A stretch of DNA of 64,000 nt from Micromonospora sp. NBC_01813 (GTDB lineage: Bacteria > Actinomycetota > Actinomycetes > Mycobacteriales > Micromonosporaceae): the NCBI RefSeq assembly GCF_035917335.1, contig NZ_CP109067.1, forward strand, positions 5,455,001 through 5,519,000, given 5' to 3'. Below, in pieces: positions 24,906-35,730 of this stretch; the stretch's first letter is position 1; each line of letters begins with the position of its first letter. Made by a program: the position numbers and the translations under genes. The notes beneath the pieces were generated by a model, which was given only the letters and a program-made list of their open reading frames with translations, made no database searches and was not told the origin of the DNA.

Positions 24906-27900
24906 CTAGTCCTGTTCGTCAGGCTCGTCGGCATTGCGAGCAATGGCCACGATGGTTACGCCGTCTGGGAGGTCCATGAGCTTGACCCCCATTGTGTTCC
25001 GATCCCGGGTACGTCGTACAGGCTTCACCGGAGTCCGGATCACGCCACCGTTGCTGGTGATCGCGAAGAGTTCGTCGTCCGGGCTGATCACGGCAGCACC
25101 GACCAGACCACCGCGACGTTCGGTGATCTTGGCAGTCAGCACGCCTTTACCTCCCCGGCCCTGCACCGGGTACTCCTCGATAGGAGTCCGCTTCGCGTAC
25201 CCCCCGTTGGTGGCCACCAAAACATCGACGTCCATACCTTCGCGGACGACCTCCATGGCCAGCAACTCGTCGTCGTCGGTGAACCGCATGCCGATCACGC
25301 CGGAGGTGGCCCGACCCATCGGCCGCAACGCGTCGTCAGTGGCGTTGAACCGGATCGCCTGGGCGTTCTTCGAGACCAGCAGCAGGTCGTCAGTGGCCGA
25401 AGCGAGCGCGGCACCGACCAGTTCATCGGTGTCGCGCAGGTTGATGCCGATGATCCCCCCGGACCGGTTGGAGTCGAACTCCTCCAGCTTGGTCTTCTTG
25501 ACCAGCCCGTTGCGGGTGGCGAGCACCAGGTAGGGAGCCACCTGGTAGTTCGGGATCCGGATGACCTGAGCGATGTGCTCGTCCGGCTGGAAGGCCAGCA
25601 GGTTGGCGACGTGCTGGCCGCGAGCGGTGCGCGACGCCTCCGGCAACTCGTACGCCTTCGCCCGGTAGACCCGACCCTTGTTGGTGAAGAACAGCATCCA
25701 GTCATGGGTGGATGCGATGAAGAAGTGGCTGACGATGTCGTCCTGGCGCAGCGTGGCGCCGCTGACGCCCTTGCCACCCCGCCGCTGGGAGCGGTAGAGG
25801 TCGACCTTGGTCCGCTTGGCGTAACCCGTGCGGGTGATGGTGACCACCACGTCCTCGCGGGCGATCAGGTCCTCCATCGAGACCTCGCCGTCGAACGGCA
25901 CGATCTTCGTCCGCCGCTCGTCGCCCCACTTGGCGACGATCTCCCCGAGCTCCTCGGAGACGATCTTCCGCTGCCGCTCCGGCTTGGCCAGGATGTCCTT
26001 GAAGTCGGTGATCTCGATCTCGATCTTGACGAGCTCGTCGACGATCTTCTGCCGCTCCAGTGCGGCGAGCCGCCGCAGCTGCATGTCCAGGATCGCGGTG
26101 GCCTGGATCTCGTCGACGTCCAGCAGCTGCATCAGGCCCTGACGGGAATCCTCGACCGTCGGCGAACGCCGGATCAGGGCGATCACCTCGTCGAGCATGT
26201 CGAGCGCCTTGGCCAGACCGCGCAGGATGTGCGCCCGCTCCTCGGCCTTGCGCAACCGGTACGCCGTACGCCGCCGGATGACGTCGATCTGGTGCTCGAC
26301 GTAGTAGCGGATGAACTGCGCCAGGTTGAGCGTGCGCGGCACCCCGTCGACCAGCGCCAGCATGTTGGCGCCGAACGTCTCCTGCAGCTGGGTGTGCTTG
26401 TAGAGGTTGTTGAGCACCACCTTGGCGACCGCGTCACGCTTGAGCACCAGGACCAGCCGCAGGCCGGTACGCCCGGAGGACTCGTCCCGGATGTCGGCGA
26501 TCCCGCCGATCTTGCCTTCCTTGATCAGCTCGGCGACCCGCTCGGCGAGGTTGTCCGGGTTGACCTGGTACGGCAGCTCGGTGACGACCAGCGCGGTCCG
26601 GTTCTTCTTGTCTTCCTCGACCTCGACCACTGCCCTCATCCGGATGGACCCGCGGCCGGTGCGGTACGCGTCCTGGATCGGGGTGGTGCCGACGATCAGG
26701 CCGGCGGTGGGGAAGTCCGGGCCCTTGACGATCTCGAGCAGCGCTTCGAGCGTGGTGGGCTCGTCGATCTCCGGGTTCTCCAGGCACCACTGCACCGCGG
26801 CGGCGATCTCCCGCAGGTTGTGCGGCGGGATCTTGGTCGCCATGCCGACCGCGATGCCCTCGGAGCCGTTGATCAGCAGGTTGGGGACCCGGGCCGGCAG
26901 GATCACCGGCTCCTTCGCCCGCCCGTCGTAGTTGTCCTGGAAGTCGACGGTGTCCTCGTCGATGTCCCGCAGCATCTCCATCGCCAGCGGGTCGAGCTTG
27001 CATTCTGTGTTGTGGCTGACGAATCCGTCGGTGACGAAGGAATGGTCGTCGGTGTCCACCCGAAGGCTGTAGACCGGCTGCACGCCCGCGTCGGCGATCT
27101 CGGCGACCTCGGCGTAGTAGAAACGGCCGTCGACCAGCGGCTCGACGACGTCGCGCACCTCGCGTTCGGTGATCCGGGCGAGAATCTCGGACCGGTCACG
27201 CTCCCACCGTTCGATCCGGTCGACGTTGTGCCGGCGCAGCCAGTCACGCTCCGTCCAGCGGGTCGCGCCATGCACCCGGATGAAGTCCCCGACGAACGGC
27301 ACGAAGTCGCCGGCGAGGGCCCTGCTGGTCGCCGGCACCTGGGCCAGCTCGGACTCCAGTTTGGCCTGCTTGCGCCCGAGGAAACCGACGTGGGCAGCGA
27401 AGATCCGGGCGTCGCGGCGGTTGGTCACGACCACCTTGATCTCGCCGTCGTCGTACCGGCACTGTTTGCTGATCACGCCGAACTCCAGCAGGAGCTGCTG
27501 CACCTCACGGGCCAGCCGGTCACTGCGGGTGGAGTACGAGATTTGGATGGTGTTGCGGGGCAGCAGCGAGGAGGAGCCATCGCCCTCGAAGAGCGCTTGG
27601 AGGAAGGCACGCTTGACCGCCGCCGGCCCCTGCCAGACGAACTCGGGTACGAACTTGGCGGCGCTTCGCGCACCGACCAGCTCGCCCAGAGCGGTGCTAG
27701 CCAACTGCTTGATGCTGGCCCGAACTCGGTACAGCGTTCTACCAGAGGGCATCGACTCCTCGTTGAACCAGCGCTTACCCCCGACTGCGACATCGAACGC
27801 CGCGATCACCCGATTGAAGAAGCTGCGATCGACGTTGGCGAACTCAACCAACTTGTCGGAAATCCAGCCCTCACTCACCAGCGCACCCGCAAGGACGGCT

Positions 27901-28712
27901 GCCTCGACGTGCTCCAGCATCGGGTAGCCGATCTCGTCCGGCACCGAGCGCTGGATGACCACCCGGTCGGCGGGGGAGATCTCGGCGAGTAGCTTCCAGA
28001 GCAGGGTCGGCACGCCGGCCATGTTCACCAGGCAGAGCACCGGGTGGTTGTGGGTGCCGGTCAGCTCGTACCCCTCGCGGGTGCGCAGCCGCAGGGTCGG
28101 GTGCTCGCCGGAGTGGAAGAACTTGGAGGCGCGAACCAGATCGCCGTTGCGGTCGCGGACCTTGAGGTCGACATCGGTCTCGCTGCTCGACGCGGCGTCC
28201 GGCACGACCTGCTCGATCCGGACCGAGCCATCAGAGGTGCGGATTCGGACATTACCGGACAGACAATAGCGCATGGCGGCTGCTGGATCGTTGCCCGGTG
28301 AGCCGAAGTTGCCGTTGCCGTCGACCAGCGGGTAGCGCAGCGACCAGGGCTGCGCCATCCGGACCAGGGCGTCGTAGATCGCCGAGTCGCCGTGCGGGTG
28401 GAACTGGCCCATCACGTCGCCGACGACCCGGGAACACTTCACGTAGCCCCGGTCCGGCCGGTAGCCGGAGTCGAACATCGCGTAGAGGATCTTGCGGTGT
28501 ACGGGCTTGAGTCCGTCCCGTACGTCTGGCAGCGCCCGGCCGACGATCACGCTCATCGCGTAGTCGAGGTAGGAGCGCTGCATCTCGACTTCCAGCCCGA
28601 CCGGCTCGATGCGGTCGTGGCCGGCGACTACCGCCGCTGCGGCCGAGGTGGCCGCTGCGGCGGCGGCCGCGCTGTCCGACTCGCTGTCGAAGGACTCGGG
28701 AGTATCCGTCAC
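24906..28712 (-). CDS. gyrA: DNA gyrase subunit A with in-frame intein
   Basis: 1268 codons from a GTG start; about 849 residues after intein removal, the normal GyrA size. The N-terminal breakage-reunion domain has [14 protein letters not shown] and [20 protein letters not shown]. Catalytic Tyr149 in AAAMRY is the residue right before the intein (residues 150-568). The C-terminal half carries the six-blade DNA-wrapping domain with the GyrA-box-type segment RRGGKG and ends acidic. GyrA with GyrB introduces negative supercoils. It is separated from gyrB by 124 bp that holds two DnaA boxes. The quinolone-resistance region ([12 protein letters not shown]) reads as a normal one. Confidence 0.97.
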   Translation of the reverse strand: MTDTPESFDSESDSAAAAAAATSAAAAVVAGHDRIEPVGLEVEMQRSYLDYAMSVIVGRALPDVRDGLKPVHRKILYAMFDSGYRPDRGYVKCSRVVGDVMGQFHPHGDSAIYDALVRMAQPWSLRYPLVDGNGNFGSPGNDPAAAMRYCLSGNVRIRTSDGSVRIEQVVPDAASSSETDVDLKVRDRNGDLVRASKFFHSGEHPTLRLRTREGYELTGTHNHPVLCLVNMAGVPTLLWKLLAEISPADRVVIQRSVPDEIGYPMLEHVEAAVLAGALVSEGWISDKLVEFANVDRSFFNRVIAAFDVAVGGKRWFNEESMPSGRTLYRVRASIKQLASTALGELVGARSAAKFVPEFVWQGPAAVKRAFLQALFEGDGSSSLLPRNTIQISYSTRSDRLAREVQQLLLEFGVISKQCRYDDGEIKVVVTNRRDARIFAAHVGFLGRKQAKLESELAQVPATSRALAGDFVPFVGDFIRVHGATRWTERDWLRRHNVDRIERWERDRSEILARITEREVRDVVEPLVDGRFYYAEVAEIADAGVQPVYSLRVDTDDHSFVTDGFVSHNTECKLDPLAMEMLRDIDEDTVDFQDNYDGRAKEPVILPARVPNLLINGSEGIAVGMATKIPPHNLREIAAAVQWCLENPEIDEPTTLEALLEIVKGPDFPTAGLIVGTTPIQDAYRTGRGSIRMRAVVEVEEDKKNRTALVVTELPYQVNPDNLAERVAELIKEGKIGGIADIRDESSGRTGLRLVLVLKRDAVAKVVLNNLYKHTQLQETFGANMLALVDGVPRTLNLAQFIRYYVEHQIDVIRRRTAYRLRKAEERAHILRGLAKALDMLDEVIALIRRSPTVEDSRQGLMQLLDVDEIQATAILDMQLRRLAALERQKIVDELVKIEIEITDFKDILAKPERQRKIVSEELGEIVAKWGDERRTKIVPFDGEVSMEDLIAREDVVVTITRTGYAKRTKVDLYRSQRRGGKGVSGATLRQDDIVSHFFIASTHDWMLFFTNKGRVYRAKAYELPEASRTARGQHVANLLAFQPDEHIAQVIRIPNYQVAPYLVLATRNGLVKKTKLEEFDSNRSGGIIGINLRDTDELVGAALASATDDLLLVSKNAQAIRFNATDDALRPMGRATSGVIGMRFTDDDELLAMEVVREGMDVDVLVATNGGYAKRTPIEEYPVQGRGGKGVLTAKITERRGGLVGAAVISPDDELFAITSNGGVIRTPVKPVRRTRDRNTMGVKLMDLPDGVTIVAIARNADEPDEQD
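27009..28265 (-). other. GyrA intein with LAGLIDADG homing endonuclease
   Basis: 419 residues beginning with Cys ([20 protein letters not shown]) and ending VSHN, with Thr as the +1 extein residue. Block A (Cys1), block B (GTHNHPV), block F ([16 protein letters not shown]) and block G (HN) are all present, so splicing should work. Two LAGLIDADG-type motifs, [11 protein letters not shown] and [11 protein letters not shown], mark a DOD homing endonuclease; both acidic residues are kept. The site, after the catalytic Tyr, is the one used by the known mycobacterial GyrA inteins (Mxe GyrA type), but those are mostly mini-inteins whereas this one retains the endonuclease. Confidence 0.95.
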
Positions 28713-28748
28713 TGTTTACCCTTATCAGACTTATTACCGCCATACCGC

Positions 28749-28788
28749 TGTGGATAACGGCGGTGGAATCTCGCGAAGCTGTGGACAA
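28749..28788. promoter_or_regulatory. Two DnaA boxes between gyrB and gyrA
   Basis: TGTGGATAA at 28749-28757 and TGTGGACAA at 28780-28788 are exact reverse-orientation DnaA boxes in the 124-bp gap upstream of the gyrA GTG. They could couple gyrA expression to DnaA. Confidence 0.65.
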
Positions 28789-28836
28789 CTCGACCGAGCC
28801 GCTCCCAGTCACGGGGTGCGACCCGGTCCGGAATCG

Positions 28837-30780
28837 CTAGATGTCCAGGAACCGGACGTCCTTGGCGTTGCGTTGGATGAACGACCGCCGTGCCTCGACG
28901 TTCTCCCCCATCAAGACGCTGAACAACTCGTCGGCGGTTGCGGCATCGTCCAGGGTCACCTGACGCAGCGTACGCGTTGCCGGATCCATCGTGGTGTCCC
29001 ACAGCTCGGGGTAGTTCATCTCACCGAGGCCCTTGAACCGCTGGATGTCGTCCGGCTTGGCGTTCGGCTTCTTCTGCTGGCGCAGCACGATCAGCCCGTC
29101 GCGCTCCCGGTCGGAGTACGCGTACTGCGCGTCGTCGCCCTTCCTGTTCCACTTGATCTTGTACAACGGCGGAGCGGCCAGGTAGACGTGACCGAGCTCG
29201 ACCAGCGGACGCATGAACCGGAACAGCAGGGTGAGCAGCAGCGTCTGGATGTGCTGGCCGTCGACGTCGGCATCGGCCATCAACACGATCTTGTGGTACC
29301 GCAGCTTCTCGATGTCGAAGTCGTCGTGGATGCCGGTGCCGAGCGCCGTGATCAGCGCCTGGACCTCGTTGTTCTTCAGCACCCGGTCGATGCGGGCCTT
29401 CTCGACGTTGAGGATCTTGCCACGGATCGGCAGGATCGCCTGGGTACGCGGATCCCGTCCCTGCTTGGCGGAGCCGCCCGCCGAGTCACCCTCGACGATG
29501 AAGACCTCCGACTCGCGCGGGTCGGTCGACTGGCAGTCGGCCAGCTTGCCCGGCATCGACCCGGACTCCAGCAGCGACTTGCGGCGGGCCAGCTTGCGGG
29601 CCTGCTGGGCGGCGATCCGGGCCCGGGCCGCCTGGGTGGCCTTCGTGATGATCATCTTGCCTTCGGCCGGGTTGCGGTCCAGCCAGTCGACCAGCCACTC
29701 GTTGCACACCCGCTGCACGAAGCTCTTCACCGGCGTGTTGCCCAGCTTGGTCTTGGTCTGCCCCTCGAACTGCGGGTTGGCCAGCTTCACCGAGATGATC
29801 GCCGCCAGCCCTTCCCGGATGTCCTCGCCGGAGAGCTTCTCGTCCCCCTTGAGCAGCTTCTTGTCGAAGGCGTACTTGTTGACCACACCGGTGAGGGCGG
29901 ACCGGAAGCCCTCCTCGTGGGTGCCACCCTCGTGGGTGTTGATCGTGTTCGCGAAGGTGTAGACCGACTCGCCGTACGACTCGTTCCACTGCATGGCGAT
30001 CTCGACCGACATGCCTTCCTCCTCCGCGCCGAACTCGACCACGCTCTTGTGGATCGGGTTCTTGGAGTTGTTCAGGTGCCGGACGAAGTCCGCGATGCCG
30101 CCTTTGTAGCAGAAAGTAACCTCGCGGTGCTTTCCGTCATCCTCGGTGACCCGCTCGTCGCGCAGCTGGATCGTCAACCCACGGTTGAGGAACGCCATCT
30201 CCTGCAGCCGGCGGTAGATCGTCTCGAACGCCCACTCGAGAGTCTCGAAGATCGTCGGATCCGGCCAGAAGGAGACCGCGGAGCCGGTCAGGTTGGTCGG
30301 CTCGCCCTTGTCCAGCGGGCCCGGCTTGGAGTTCGTATACCGCTGGCGCCAGAAGTAGCCATCCTTCTGGATCTCCACCTCCATCTTCACGGAGAGGGCG
30401 TTCACCACGGAGACGCCGACACCGTGCAGACCGCCGGAGACCGCGTACGCCTTGCCGTCGAACTTGCCGCCGGCGTGCAGCACGGTCAGCGCGATCTCGA
30501 CACCCGGCTTCTTCAACTTCGGGTGCAGGTCCACCGGGAACCCACGGCCGTTGTCGGTGACCCGCACACCGCCGTCGTGCAGCAGCACCACCTCGATGGT
30601 GTCGCAGTGGCCGGCCAGCGCCTCGTCGACCGCGTTGTCCACGACCTCCCAGACCAGGTGGTGCAGGCCACGCTCACCAGTCGAACCGATGTACATGCCC
30701 GGCCGCTTGCGGACCGCTTCCAGGCCCTCAAGCACGGTGATCGACTCGGAGCCGTACTCCTGCTTGTTCTGCGCTGACAC
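28837..30780 (-). CDS. gyrB: DNA gyrase subunit B
   Basis: 647 residues from the GTG giving [20 protein letters not shown]. The GHKL ATPase domain shows [15 protein letters not shown], the DEALAGH and [11 protein letters not shown] motifs and the [22 protein letters not shown]-lid. The transducer and TOPRIM ([14 protein letters not shown], and DADVDGQHI) domains follow, ending with the conserved [10 protein letters not shown]. It supplies ATP-driven DNA capture to GyrA. The upstream ATG-like frame extension is rejected because the family begins near this point. Confidence 0.97.
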   Translation of the reverse strand: MSAQNKQEYGSESITVLEGLEAVRKRPGMYIGSTGERGLHHLVWEVVDNAVDEALAGHCDTIEVVLLHDGGVRVTDNGRGFPVDLHPKLKKPGVEIALTVLHAGGKFDGKAYAVSGGLHGVGVSVVNALSVKMEVEIQKDGYFWRQRYTNSKPGPLDKGEPTNLTGSAVSFWPDPTIFETLEWAFETIYRRLQEMAFLNRGLTIQLRDERVTEDDGKHREVTFCYKGGIADFVRHLNNSKNPIHKSVVEFGAEEEGMSVEIAMQWNESYGESVYTFANTINTHEGGTHEEGFRSALTGVVNKYAFDKKLLKGDEKLSGEDIREGLAAIISVKLANPQFEGQTKTKLGNTPVKSFVQRVCNEWLVDWLDRNPAEGKMIITKATQAARARIAAQQARKLARRKSLLESGSMPGKLADCQSTDPRESEVFIVEGDSAGGSAKQGRDPRTQAILPIRGKILNVEKARIDRVLKNNEVQALITALGTGIHDDFDIEKLRYHKIVLMADADVDGQHIQTLLLTLLFRFMRPLVELGHVYLAAPPLYKIKWNRKGDDAQYAYSDRERDGLIVLRQQKKPNAKPDDIQRFKGLGEMNYPELWDTTMDPATRTLRQVTLDDAATADELFSVLMGENVEARRSFIQRNAKDVRFLDI

Positions 30781-31352
30781 GCTCAGCCACTTTCTCGCGC
30801 GCCTGGCCACGACGGGCGCAGGGCGCGGGGTTCGGCGGGGATGTCCGACAGCGCGCGGGCGCGGATCGCACACCACGGCCGACGACCCGACCTTCACGGG
30901 GTGGATCGCCTACGGGTGGCGAAACGCACCGAACGCCGCAGGGGCACCCGCGGGTCACGAACGGCTGGGCCCCGCCCGATCCGACGGTCTCGGCCGCCGG
31001 GGAATCACCGTGCCGGTGATCTTGCCCAGTGGTCCGGATCGTCGCTCCGCGCGGGTCTCCCTCGTCTCTGTCTACGATCCTACTGTGCCGAGCCGAGATA
31101 ACAGGGACGCGGCACCCCCGTAAAGCGGCTGAGAGGTTCGTAGCCGGCCGTACCCCACCCACCGCGACCACCCCCACACGCCCACGGTCCGCCTCCCACG
31201 GCGATGTGGCACCAAGGCGAACCCCGCACCTTGAGATCAGGTACCGGACCGGGTGCCGCTACAGTGCCGCTACCGCTCAGGCGCGCCCGGGTGGCTGCAC
31301 CGCCGTGCAGTCGCGGCGGAGCGCCATCAGCTGGAGAAGGGTGACGCTTGCG
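30781..31352. promoter_or_regulatory. Intergenic region upstream of gyrB
   Basis: 572 bp without a convincing gene, between gyrB (minus) and the hypothetical gene at 31353 (plus). It must hold both promoters. A minus-strand TAGGAT lies at 31077-31082 and could be a gyrB -10, but without a good -35. I see no DnaA box, riboswitch or long inverted repeat here. Confidence 0.35.
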
Positions 31353-31913
31353 ATGGGCCTGGACAACGTCGCGGTGCAGTGGCCACGGGTCGGCGAATTC
31401 TACGAACCGGTGGCACCGGCCGAGTTCGTCGACTTCGGTGACCTGGCGGAGCAGGCCGACGTCGCTGCCCCCACCGCCGCGCTCGCCGGCTACGTCGCCA
31501 AGACCGGCAGCGTACGGGCGACCGCGTACACCGAACTCGTCGATCTGCTGCTGGGTCTGACCGGGGTGCTGTACGCGACCGAGGCGGCGGCCGAGGACGA
31601 GGATCCGGTCATCGACCCGGACGGCTGCGCGTGGATCGCCGGCGGTCTGGAACGCTTCGTCGAAGGCCACGAGCGCTACGGCGACGCGGTCACCTTCGAC
31701 ACGGTCGGTGCCGTGCTGCGCGACACCCTCGCCGACGCCCGGTTGGCTGAGCAGCAGCTGCGCTGGCTGGAGACCCGGCTCGACGCGCTGCGCGACGACG
31801 CCGGCGACGCGCCGCAGTGGAGCTTTCCGAAGTCGGAGCTCGCCGTACTGTCGCACTTCTACCGCCGCTGCGCCGACCGGGGGTTCGCCGTCTACGCCGA
31901 CGCCGAGACCTGA
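31353..31913 (+). CDS. Conserved hypothetical protein near gyrB
   Basis: 186 residues from the ATG with GGAGAAGG 12 nt upstream; a GTG 12 nt earlier is possible but too close to that site. It is acidic and soluble, with no membrane segment. Its helical segments include TAALAGYVAKTGSVRATAYTEL and LETRLDALRDDAGD. A short C-terminal segment LAVLSHFYRRCADRGFAVYAD is the most distinctive part. I do not recognise a family. It converges on the DUF721 gene. Confidence 0.6.
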   Translation: MGLDNVAVQWPRVGEFYEPVAPAEFVDFGDLAEQADVAAPTAALAGYVAKTGSVRATAYTELVDLLLGLTGVLYATEAAAEDEDPVIDPDGCAWIAGGLERFVEGHERYGDAVTFDTVGAVLRDTLADARLAEQQLRWLETRLDALRDDAGDAPQWSFPKSELAVLSHFYRRCADRGFAVYADAET

Positions 31914-31937
31914 TCGCCGGCCCAGGTCCGCGACCGG

Positions 31938-31981
31938 CGTCAGCCGTACGTGGTCCCGCTCACCGACGTCAGCCGTACGTG
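31938..31981. repeat. 15-bp direct repeat at the end of the DUF721 gene
   Basis: CGTCAGCCGTACGTG at 31938-31952 recurs at 31967-31981 (29 bp apart). The second copy contains the stop codon of the DUF721 gene, suggesting a small local duplication. Confidence 0.7.
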
Positions 31982-32532
31982 TCCCGTGGTCCCCGGCCGC
32001 GGACCCGCCGGGGGCCCTTCGACCACGACGGGGCCGCCGGACCGTGGATGTGCAGCTTGCGCACCACGTTGTGGCCGACCTCCTTCGCGATCCGATGCAG
32101 CAACGATCGGGCGAGCATGCGCAGTTGGGTCGCCCACGCGGTCGACTCCGCCTCCACCGTCAGCTCGCCGTCCTCCAACTTGATCGGCCGGCTGTGTTTG
32201 GCGATCTCCGGGCCGACCACCTTCTCCCAGGCGCCGAAGACCGTGGCCTCGGCCGCCGGCTGCTGCCAGCCGCGCGACTTCACCAGCCGGGCCAGCACGT
32301 CGCCGAACAACTGCGGATCGCGGGGATCCGGCCCAGGTCCGGAATAGCCGCGCAGCCGTCGCCCGCCGCCGTCGCCACCGTCACGACCGCCGCCGGTACG
32401 CCGGGACCGGTTCGCCTCCCGACGGGCCCGGGCCGCGTCGAGTACCGCCCGGGCCAGCTGCGGACCGGTCGACGGCGGCGGCAGGATCGGCGGCTCGGAA
32501 CTCGGCGGTCCCGGTTGCGGCTCAGCCGGCAT
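31969..32532 (-). CDS. DUF721/DciA-family protein
   Basis: 187 residues; the ATG overlaps the end of recF by 11 bp. After a Pro/Gly/Arg-rich N-terminus (~70 residues), the conserved domain runs from [20 protein letters not shown] through [20 protein letters not shown] and [17 protein letters not shown] to [25 protein letters not shown]721 is DciA, a KH-like protein that loads the replicative helicase DnaB in bacteria lacking DnaC/DnaI; Rv0004 holds the same position in Mycobacterium. It fits the origin context. Confidence 0.9.
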   Translation of the reverse strand: MPAEPQPGPPSSEPPILPPPSTGPQLARAVLDAARARREANRSRRTGGGRDGGDGGGRRLRGYSGPGPDPRDPQLFGDVLARLVKSRGWQQPAAEATVFGAWEKVVGPEIAKHSRPIKLEDGELTVEAESTAWATQLRMLARSLLHRIAKEVGHNVVRKLHIHGPAAPSWSKGPRRVRGRGPRDTYG

Positions 32533-33664
32533 GGCGTACCTCCCCTGGAGTCACCTCGAAGCGTGCCCCGCGCAACGCTACCGGTACGTCGTCGGCGACC
32601 GCACAGGTCACCAGCAGTTGGCTGGCTCCCGCCACCAGTTCGGCCAGCCGTTGCCGGCGGCCGCTGTCGAGCTCGGCGAAGACGTCGTCGAGCACCAGGA
32701 CCGGCTCGATCCCCTCGGCGCGCAACAGGTCGTACGCGGCCAGCCGCAGCGCCAGCGCGCAGGACCAGGACTCACCGTGGCTGGCGTACCCCTTGACCGG
32801 GAGGCTGCCGATGCTCAGGTGCAGGTCGTCGCGGTGCGGACCGACCAGCGTCACCCCCCGGTCGACCTCGCTGCGTCGTGCCTCGCGCAGCGCCGCCAGC
32901 AGCGCCGACTCCAGCGCCGCCCGGTCGGTGGCCGCCGACGCCGGCTCGGGCAGCTCGATGGCGCAGCGGTAGCCGATCGCGGCCGAGGCCGCCCCGGCGG
33001 CCACCGCGCCGTACGCCTTGGCCACATGCGGCGCGAGCGCGTCGACGAGCTCCAGTCGGCCGGCGAGCAGCTCGGCCCCGTGCCTGGCCAGGTGGGTGTC
33101 CCACACGTCCAGGGTGCTCAGGTCGCCGCCGCGGGTACCGCCGGTCTTGCGGGCCAGGTACGCGCTGCGCAGCAGGGCGTTGCGTTGCTTGACCACCCGG
33201 TCGTAGTCGGCCCGCACCCCGGCGAACCGGGGCAGCCGGGTGACCAGCAGTTCGTCGAGGTAGCGGCGGCGCTCGGCCGGATCCCCACGGACGATCTCCA
33301 GGTCCTCGGGGGCGAAGAGCACCAGTCGCAGCGCACCGAGCACGTCACGGGCCCGGCGGGCTGGTGACCGGCCCAGCCGGGCGCGGTTGGCCCGCCCCGG
33401 CACGATCTCCAGCTCGACCAGCAGCTCCCGCTCGTCGTGCATGATCAGGCACCGGATGATCGCCGAGTCGGCGCCGACCCGGACCAGCGGCGCATCGGTG
33501 GCGACCCGGTGGCTGCCCAGGGTCGACAGGTAGCCGAGCGCCTCGACGAGGTTGGTCTTGCCGACCCCGTTGGATCCCACCAGGACGCTGCCGCCGGGGT
33601 CGAACGTGAGGTCGACCCGCTCGTACGAGCGGAAGTTGATCAGTTCGAGCTGGCGAACGTACAC
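32522..33664 (-). CDS. recF: DNA replication and repair protein RecF
   Basis: 380 residues from a GTG ([20 protein letters not shown]). Walker [16 protein letters not shown] is near residue 30-44, the SMC-like signature is in [19 protein letters not shown], and Walker B is [11 protein letters not shown]. RecF loads RecA at single-strand gaps with RecO and RecR. The 5-bp gap to gnd is so short that the dnaN-gnd-recF-DUF721 genes are probably one transcript. Confidence 0.96.
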   Translation of the reverse strand: MYVRQLELINFRSYERVDLTFDPGGSVLVGSNGVGKTNLVEALGYLSTLGSHRVATDAPLVRVGADSAIIRCLIMHDERELLVELEIVPGRANRARLGRSPARRARDVLGALRLVLFAPEDLEIVRGDPAERRRYLDELLVTRLPRFAGVRADYDRVVKQRNALLRSAYLARKTGGTRGGDLSTLDVWDTHLARHGAELLAGRLELVDALAPHVAKAYGAVAAGAASAAIGYRCAIELPEPASAATDRAALESALLAALREARRSEVDRGVTLVGPHRDDLHLSIGSLPVKGYASHGESWSCALALRLAAYDLLRAEGIEPVLVLDDVFAELDSGRRQRLAELVAGASQLLVTCAVADDVPVALRGARFEVTPGEVRHAG

Positions 33665-33669
33665 GGACG

Positions 33670-34545
33670 TCAGGGACTGGACTGCACGGCGTGCCCGCCG
33701 AACTGGTTACGCAACGCGGCTACCGCCTTCATCGCCGGCGAGTCGTCCTGCCGGGAGCTGAACCGGGCGAACAGCGAGGCCGCGATCACGTTCATCGGCA
33801 CCCCGAGCTTGATCGCCTCCTCGACCGTCCAGCGGCCTTCACCGGTGTCGTCGGCGTAGCCGCGCAGCGCGGCCAGCTGCGGATCCTCGTCGAGCGCGGC
33901 GTCCAGCAGGTCGAGTAGCCAGGAGCGCACCACGGTGCCCTCCCGCCAGGACTTGATCACGCCGGGAACGTCGGTGATCAGGTCGGTGGCCGCCATCAGC
34001 TCGTAGCCCTCGGCGTAGGCGTGCATCATGGCGTACTCCACGCCGTTGTGCACCATCTTGGCGTAGTGCCCGGCACCGACCGGGCCGGCGTGCACGAAGC
34101 CGTACTCGCCCGGCGGCTTGAGCGCCTCGAAGATCGGCATCATCCGGGCCACGTGGTCGGCGTCCCCGCCGACCATCAGTCCGTAGCCGGCCTGCCGGCC
34201 CCACACGCCGCCGGACACCCCGACGTCGAGGTAGCCGATCCCGTGCTCGGCCAGCTGCGCCGCGCGGGGTGCGTCGTCGTTGAACCGCGAGTTGCCACCG
34301 TCGATCACCAGGTCGCCCGGGTCGAGCAGACCGGACAGCTCGTCGACCACCGACGAGGTGACCGACAGCGGCACCATCGTCCAGAGCGCGCGGGGGGCGG
34401 CGAGCCGGTCGACCAGTTCGGCGAGGCTCGCGACGTCACTCACCGCCGGGTCACGGTCGTAGCCGTACGCCTCGTGACCGGCGTCGCGTAGCCGGTCGCG
34501 CATGTTGCCGCCCATCCGGCCCAAACCGATGATGCCGAGCTGCAC
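33670..34545 (-). CDS. gnd: 6-phosphogluconate dehydrogenase, short NAD-type form
   Basis: 291 residues, the short (YqeC/GndA-like) type. The Rossmann start [15 protein letters not shown] is followed by DGGNSRFND and [19 protein letters not shown]. The catalytic [15 protein letters not shown] has the Lys and Asn, and [18 protein letters not shown] closes the active site. It oxidises 6-phosphogluconate to ribulose 5-phosphate with CO2 release. Position between dnaN and recF is a known actinobacterial feature. Confidence 0.94.
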   Translation of the reverse strand: MQLGIIGLGRMGGNMRDRLRDAGHEAYGYDRDPAVSDVASLAELVDRLAAPRALWTMVPLSVTSSVVDELSGLLDPGDLVIDGGNSRFNDDAPRAAQLAEHGIGYLDVGVSGGVWGRQAGYGLMVGGDADHVARMMPIFEALKPPGEYGFVHAGPVGAGHYAKMVHNGVEYAMMHAYAEGYELMAATDLITDVPGVIKSWREGTVVRSWLLDLLDAALDEDPQLAALRGYADDTGEGRWTVEEAIKLGVPMNVIAASLFARFSSRQDDSPAMKAVAALRNQFGGHAVQSSP

Positions 34546-34596
34546 CGTCTGTCCCCTTTCGTTACCGCGGATCGTCGCCGGTCGGACGACCAGGTG

Positions 34597-35730
34597 TCAC
34601 CGGGTTACCCGGATCGGCATGATCAGATAGCGGTATCCGGGGATGATCTCGCCGTCCTCGCCGGCGGGTGAGATCACCGCTGGCTTGAACGCGTCGACGA
34701 AGGTGAACACGGCGGTTGCCGCACCGAGGTTCTGCAGTCCGTCGATGAGGTACTGCGGGTTGAACCCGATGGTCAGCGGCTCTCCGGTGAAGGTCGCTTC
34801 CATGGCCTCGCTGGCCCGGGCCTCCTCGGTGTTGCCGGCCTCCACCACCAGACCGTCCGGGCCGAAGCTGAGCAGTACCGGGGTGGTGCGTTCGGCGACC
34901 AGCGCGACTCGGCGTACCACCTCGACCAGGCCGGAGACGCTGACCCGTGCGTCGGCGTTGTGGCTGCTGGGAAAGAGCGAACGCACTGGCGGGTAGTTCG
35001 CGCCGTCGAGCAGTCGGCTCGTCGTCCGGCGGGTGCCGCCAGCAAAGCCGATCATGCCCTCACCGGCACTGCCCTGGGCCAGCGCGATGACGACCTCGCC
35101 GCCGGTCGGGCCGAGCGTCTTGGCGGTGTCGGCGAGGGTACGGGCCGGGACCAGCGCGTTCAGGCTGATCTCGGCGTCGTCGGGCTGCCACTCGATTTCG
35201 CGGATGGCCAGCCGGTAGCGGTCGGTGGCGAGCATCGCCAGGGTGGAGCCGTTGAGCTCGAGCCGGACGCCGGTCATCATCGGCAGGGTCTCGTCGCGGC
35301 CGGCCGCGATCGCCACCTGGGCGACGGCGGCGGCGAACGTGGGTGCGTCCACCGTCCCGGCGCTCGCCGGCATCTCCGGCAACGTGGGGTAGTCCTCGAC
35401 GGGCATCGTCGGCAACGTGAAGCGGGCACTACCGCAGACGAGCTCCAGGTGTGCGCCGACGGCGGCGATGTCGACCGGCTTCGCCGGCAGCGACTTGGTG
35501 ATCTCCGCCAGCAGTCGGCCGGAGACCAGGGCCGCACCGTCCGCGTCGCCCTGCACGTCGACGGTCACCTGGCTGGAGACCTCGTAGTCGAACCCGGATA
35601 CCTGCAGGGAGCCGTCGGTGACCCGGAGCATCGCGCCGGCCAGTACCGGCACCGACGGCCGGTTGGGCAGGCTCTTGGCGGTCCAGGCGACCGCGTCGGC
35701 GAGCGCGTCGCGCTCCACCCGGAACTTCAT
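34597..35730 (-). CDS. dnaN: DNA polymerase III beta subunit (sliding clamp)
   Basis: 377 residues from the ATG with GGAGGCAAGGG upstream; the longer upstream frame is origin DNA. Three clamp domains are evident: MKFRVERDALADAVAWTAKSL..., then a domain with ATDRYRLAIREIEW, and a C-terminal one ending YRYLIMPIRVTR, which is the conserved family end. It tethers polymerase III and other partners to DNA. It is the first gene left of oriC. Confidence 0.97.
   Translation of the reverse strand: MKFRVERDALADAVAWTAKSLPNRPSVPVLAGAMLRVTDGSLQVSGFDYEVSSQVTVDVQGDADGAALVSGRLLAEITKSLPAKPVDIAAVGAHLELVCGSARFTLPTMPVEDYPTLPEMPASAGTVDAPTFAAAVAQVAIAAGRDETLPMMTGVRLELNGSTLAMLATDRYRLAIREIEWQPDDAEISLNALVPARTLADTAKTLGPTGGEVVIALAQGSAGEGMIGFAGGTRRTTSRLLDGANYPPVRSLFPSSHNADARVSVSGLVEVVRRVALVAERTTPVLLSFGPDGLVVEAGNTEEARASEAMEATFTGEPLTIGFNPQYLIDGLQNLGAATAVFTFVDAFKPAVISPAGEDGEIIPGYRYLIMPIRVTR

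Noticed and set aside
23529-27992. Very long plus-strand open frame opposite gyrA and its neighbours
   Set aside because: It is antisense to gyrA, the DUF3566 gene and tRNA-Ile, has no family motifs and biased Gln/Arg/Asp composition typical of a GC-rich shadow frame.
28609-30777. Long plus-strand open frame opposite gyrB
   Set aside because: Shadow of gyrB; His/Gln/Arg/Leu-rich and without motifs.
30781-31352. Short plus-strand frame upstream of the hypothetical gene
   Set aside because: Low-complexity Arg/Pro/Thr translation and no ribosome site; treated as regulatory DNA.
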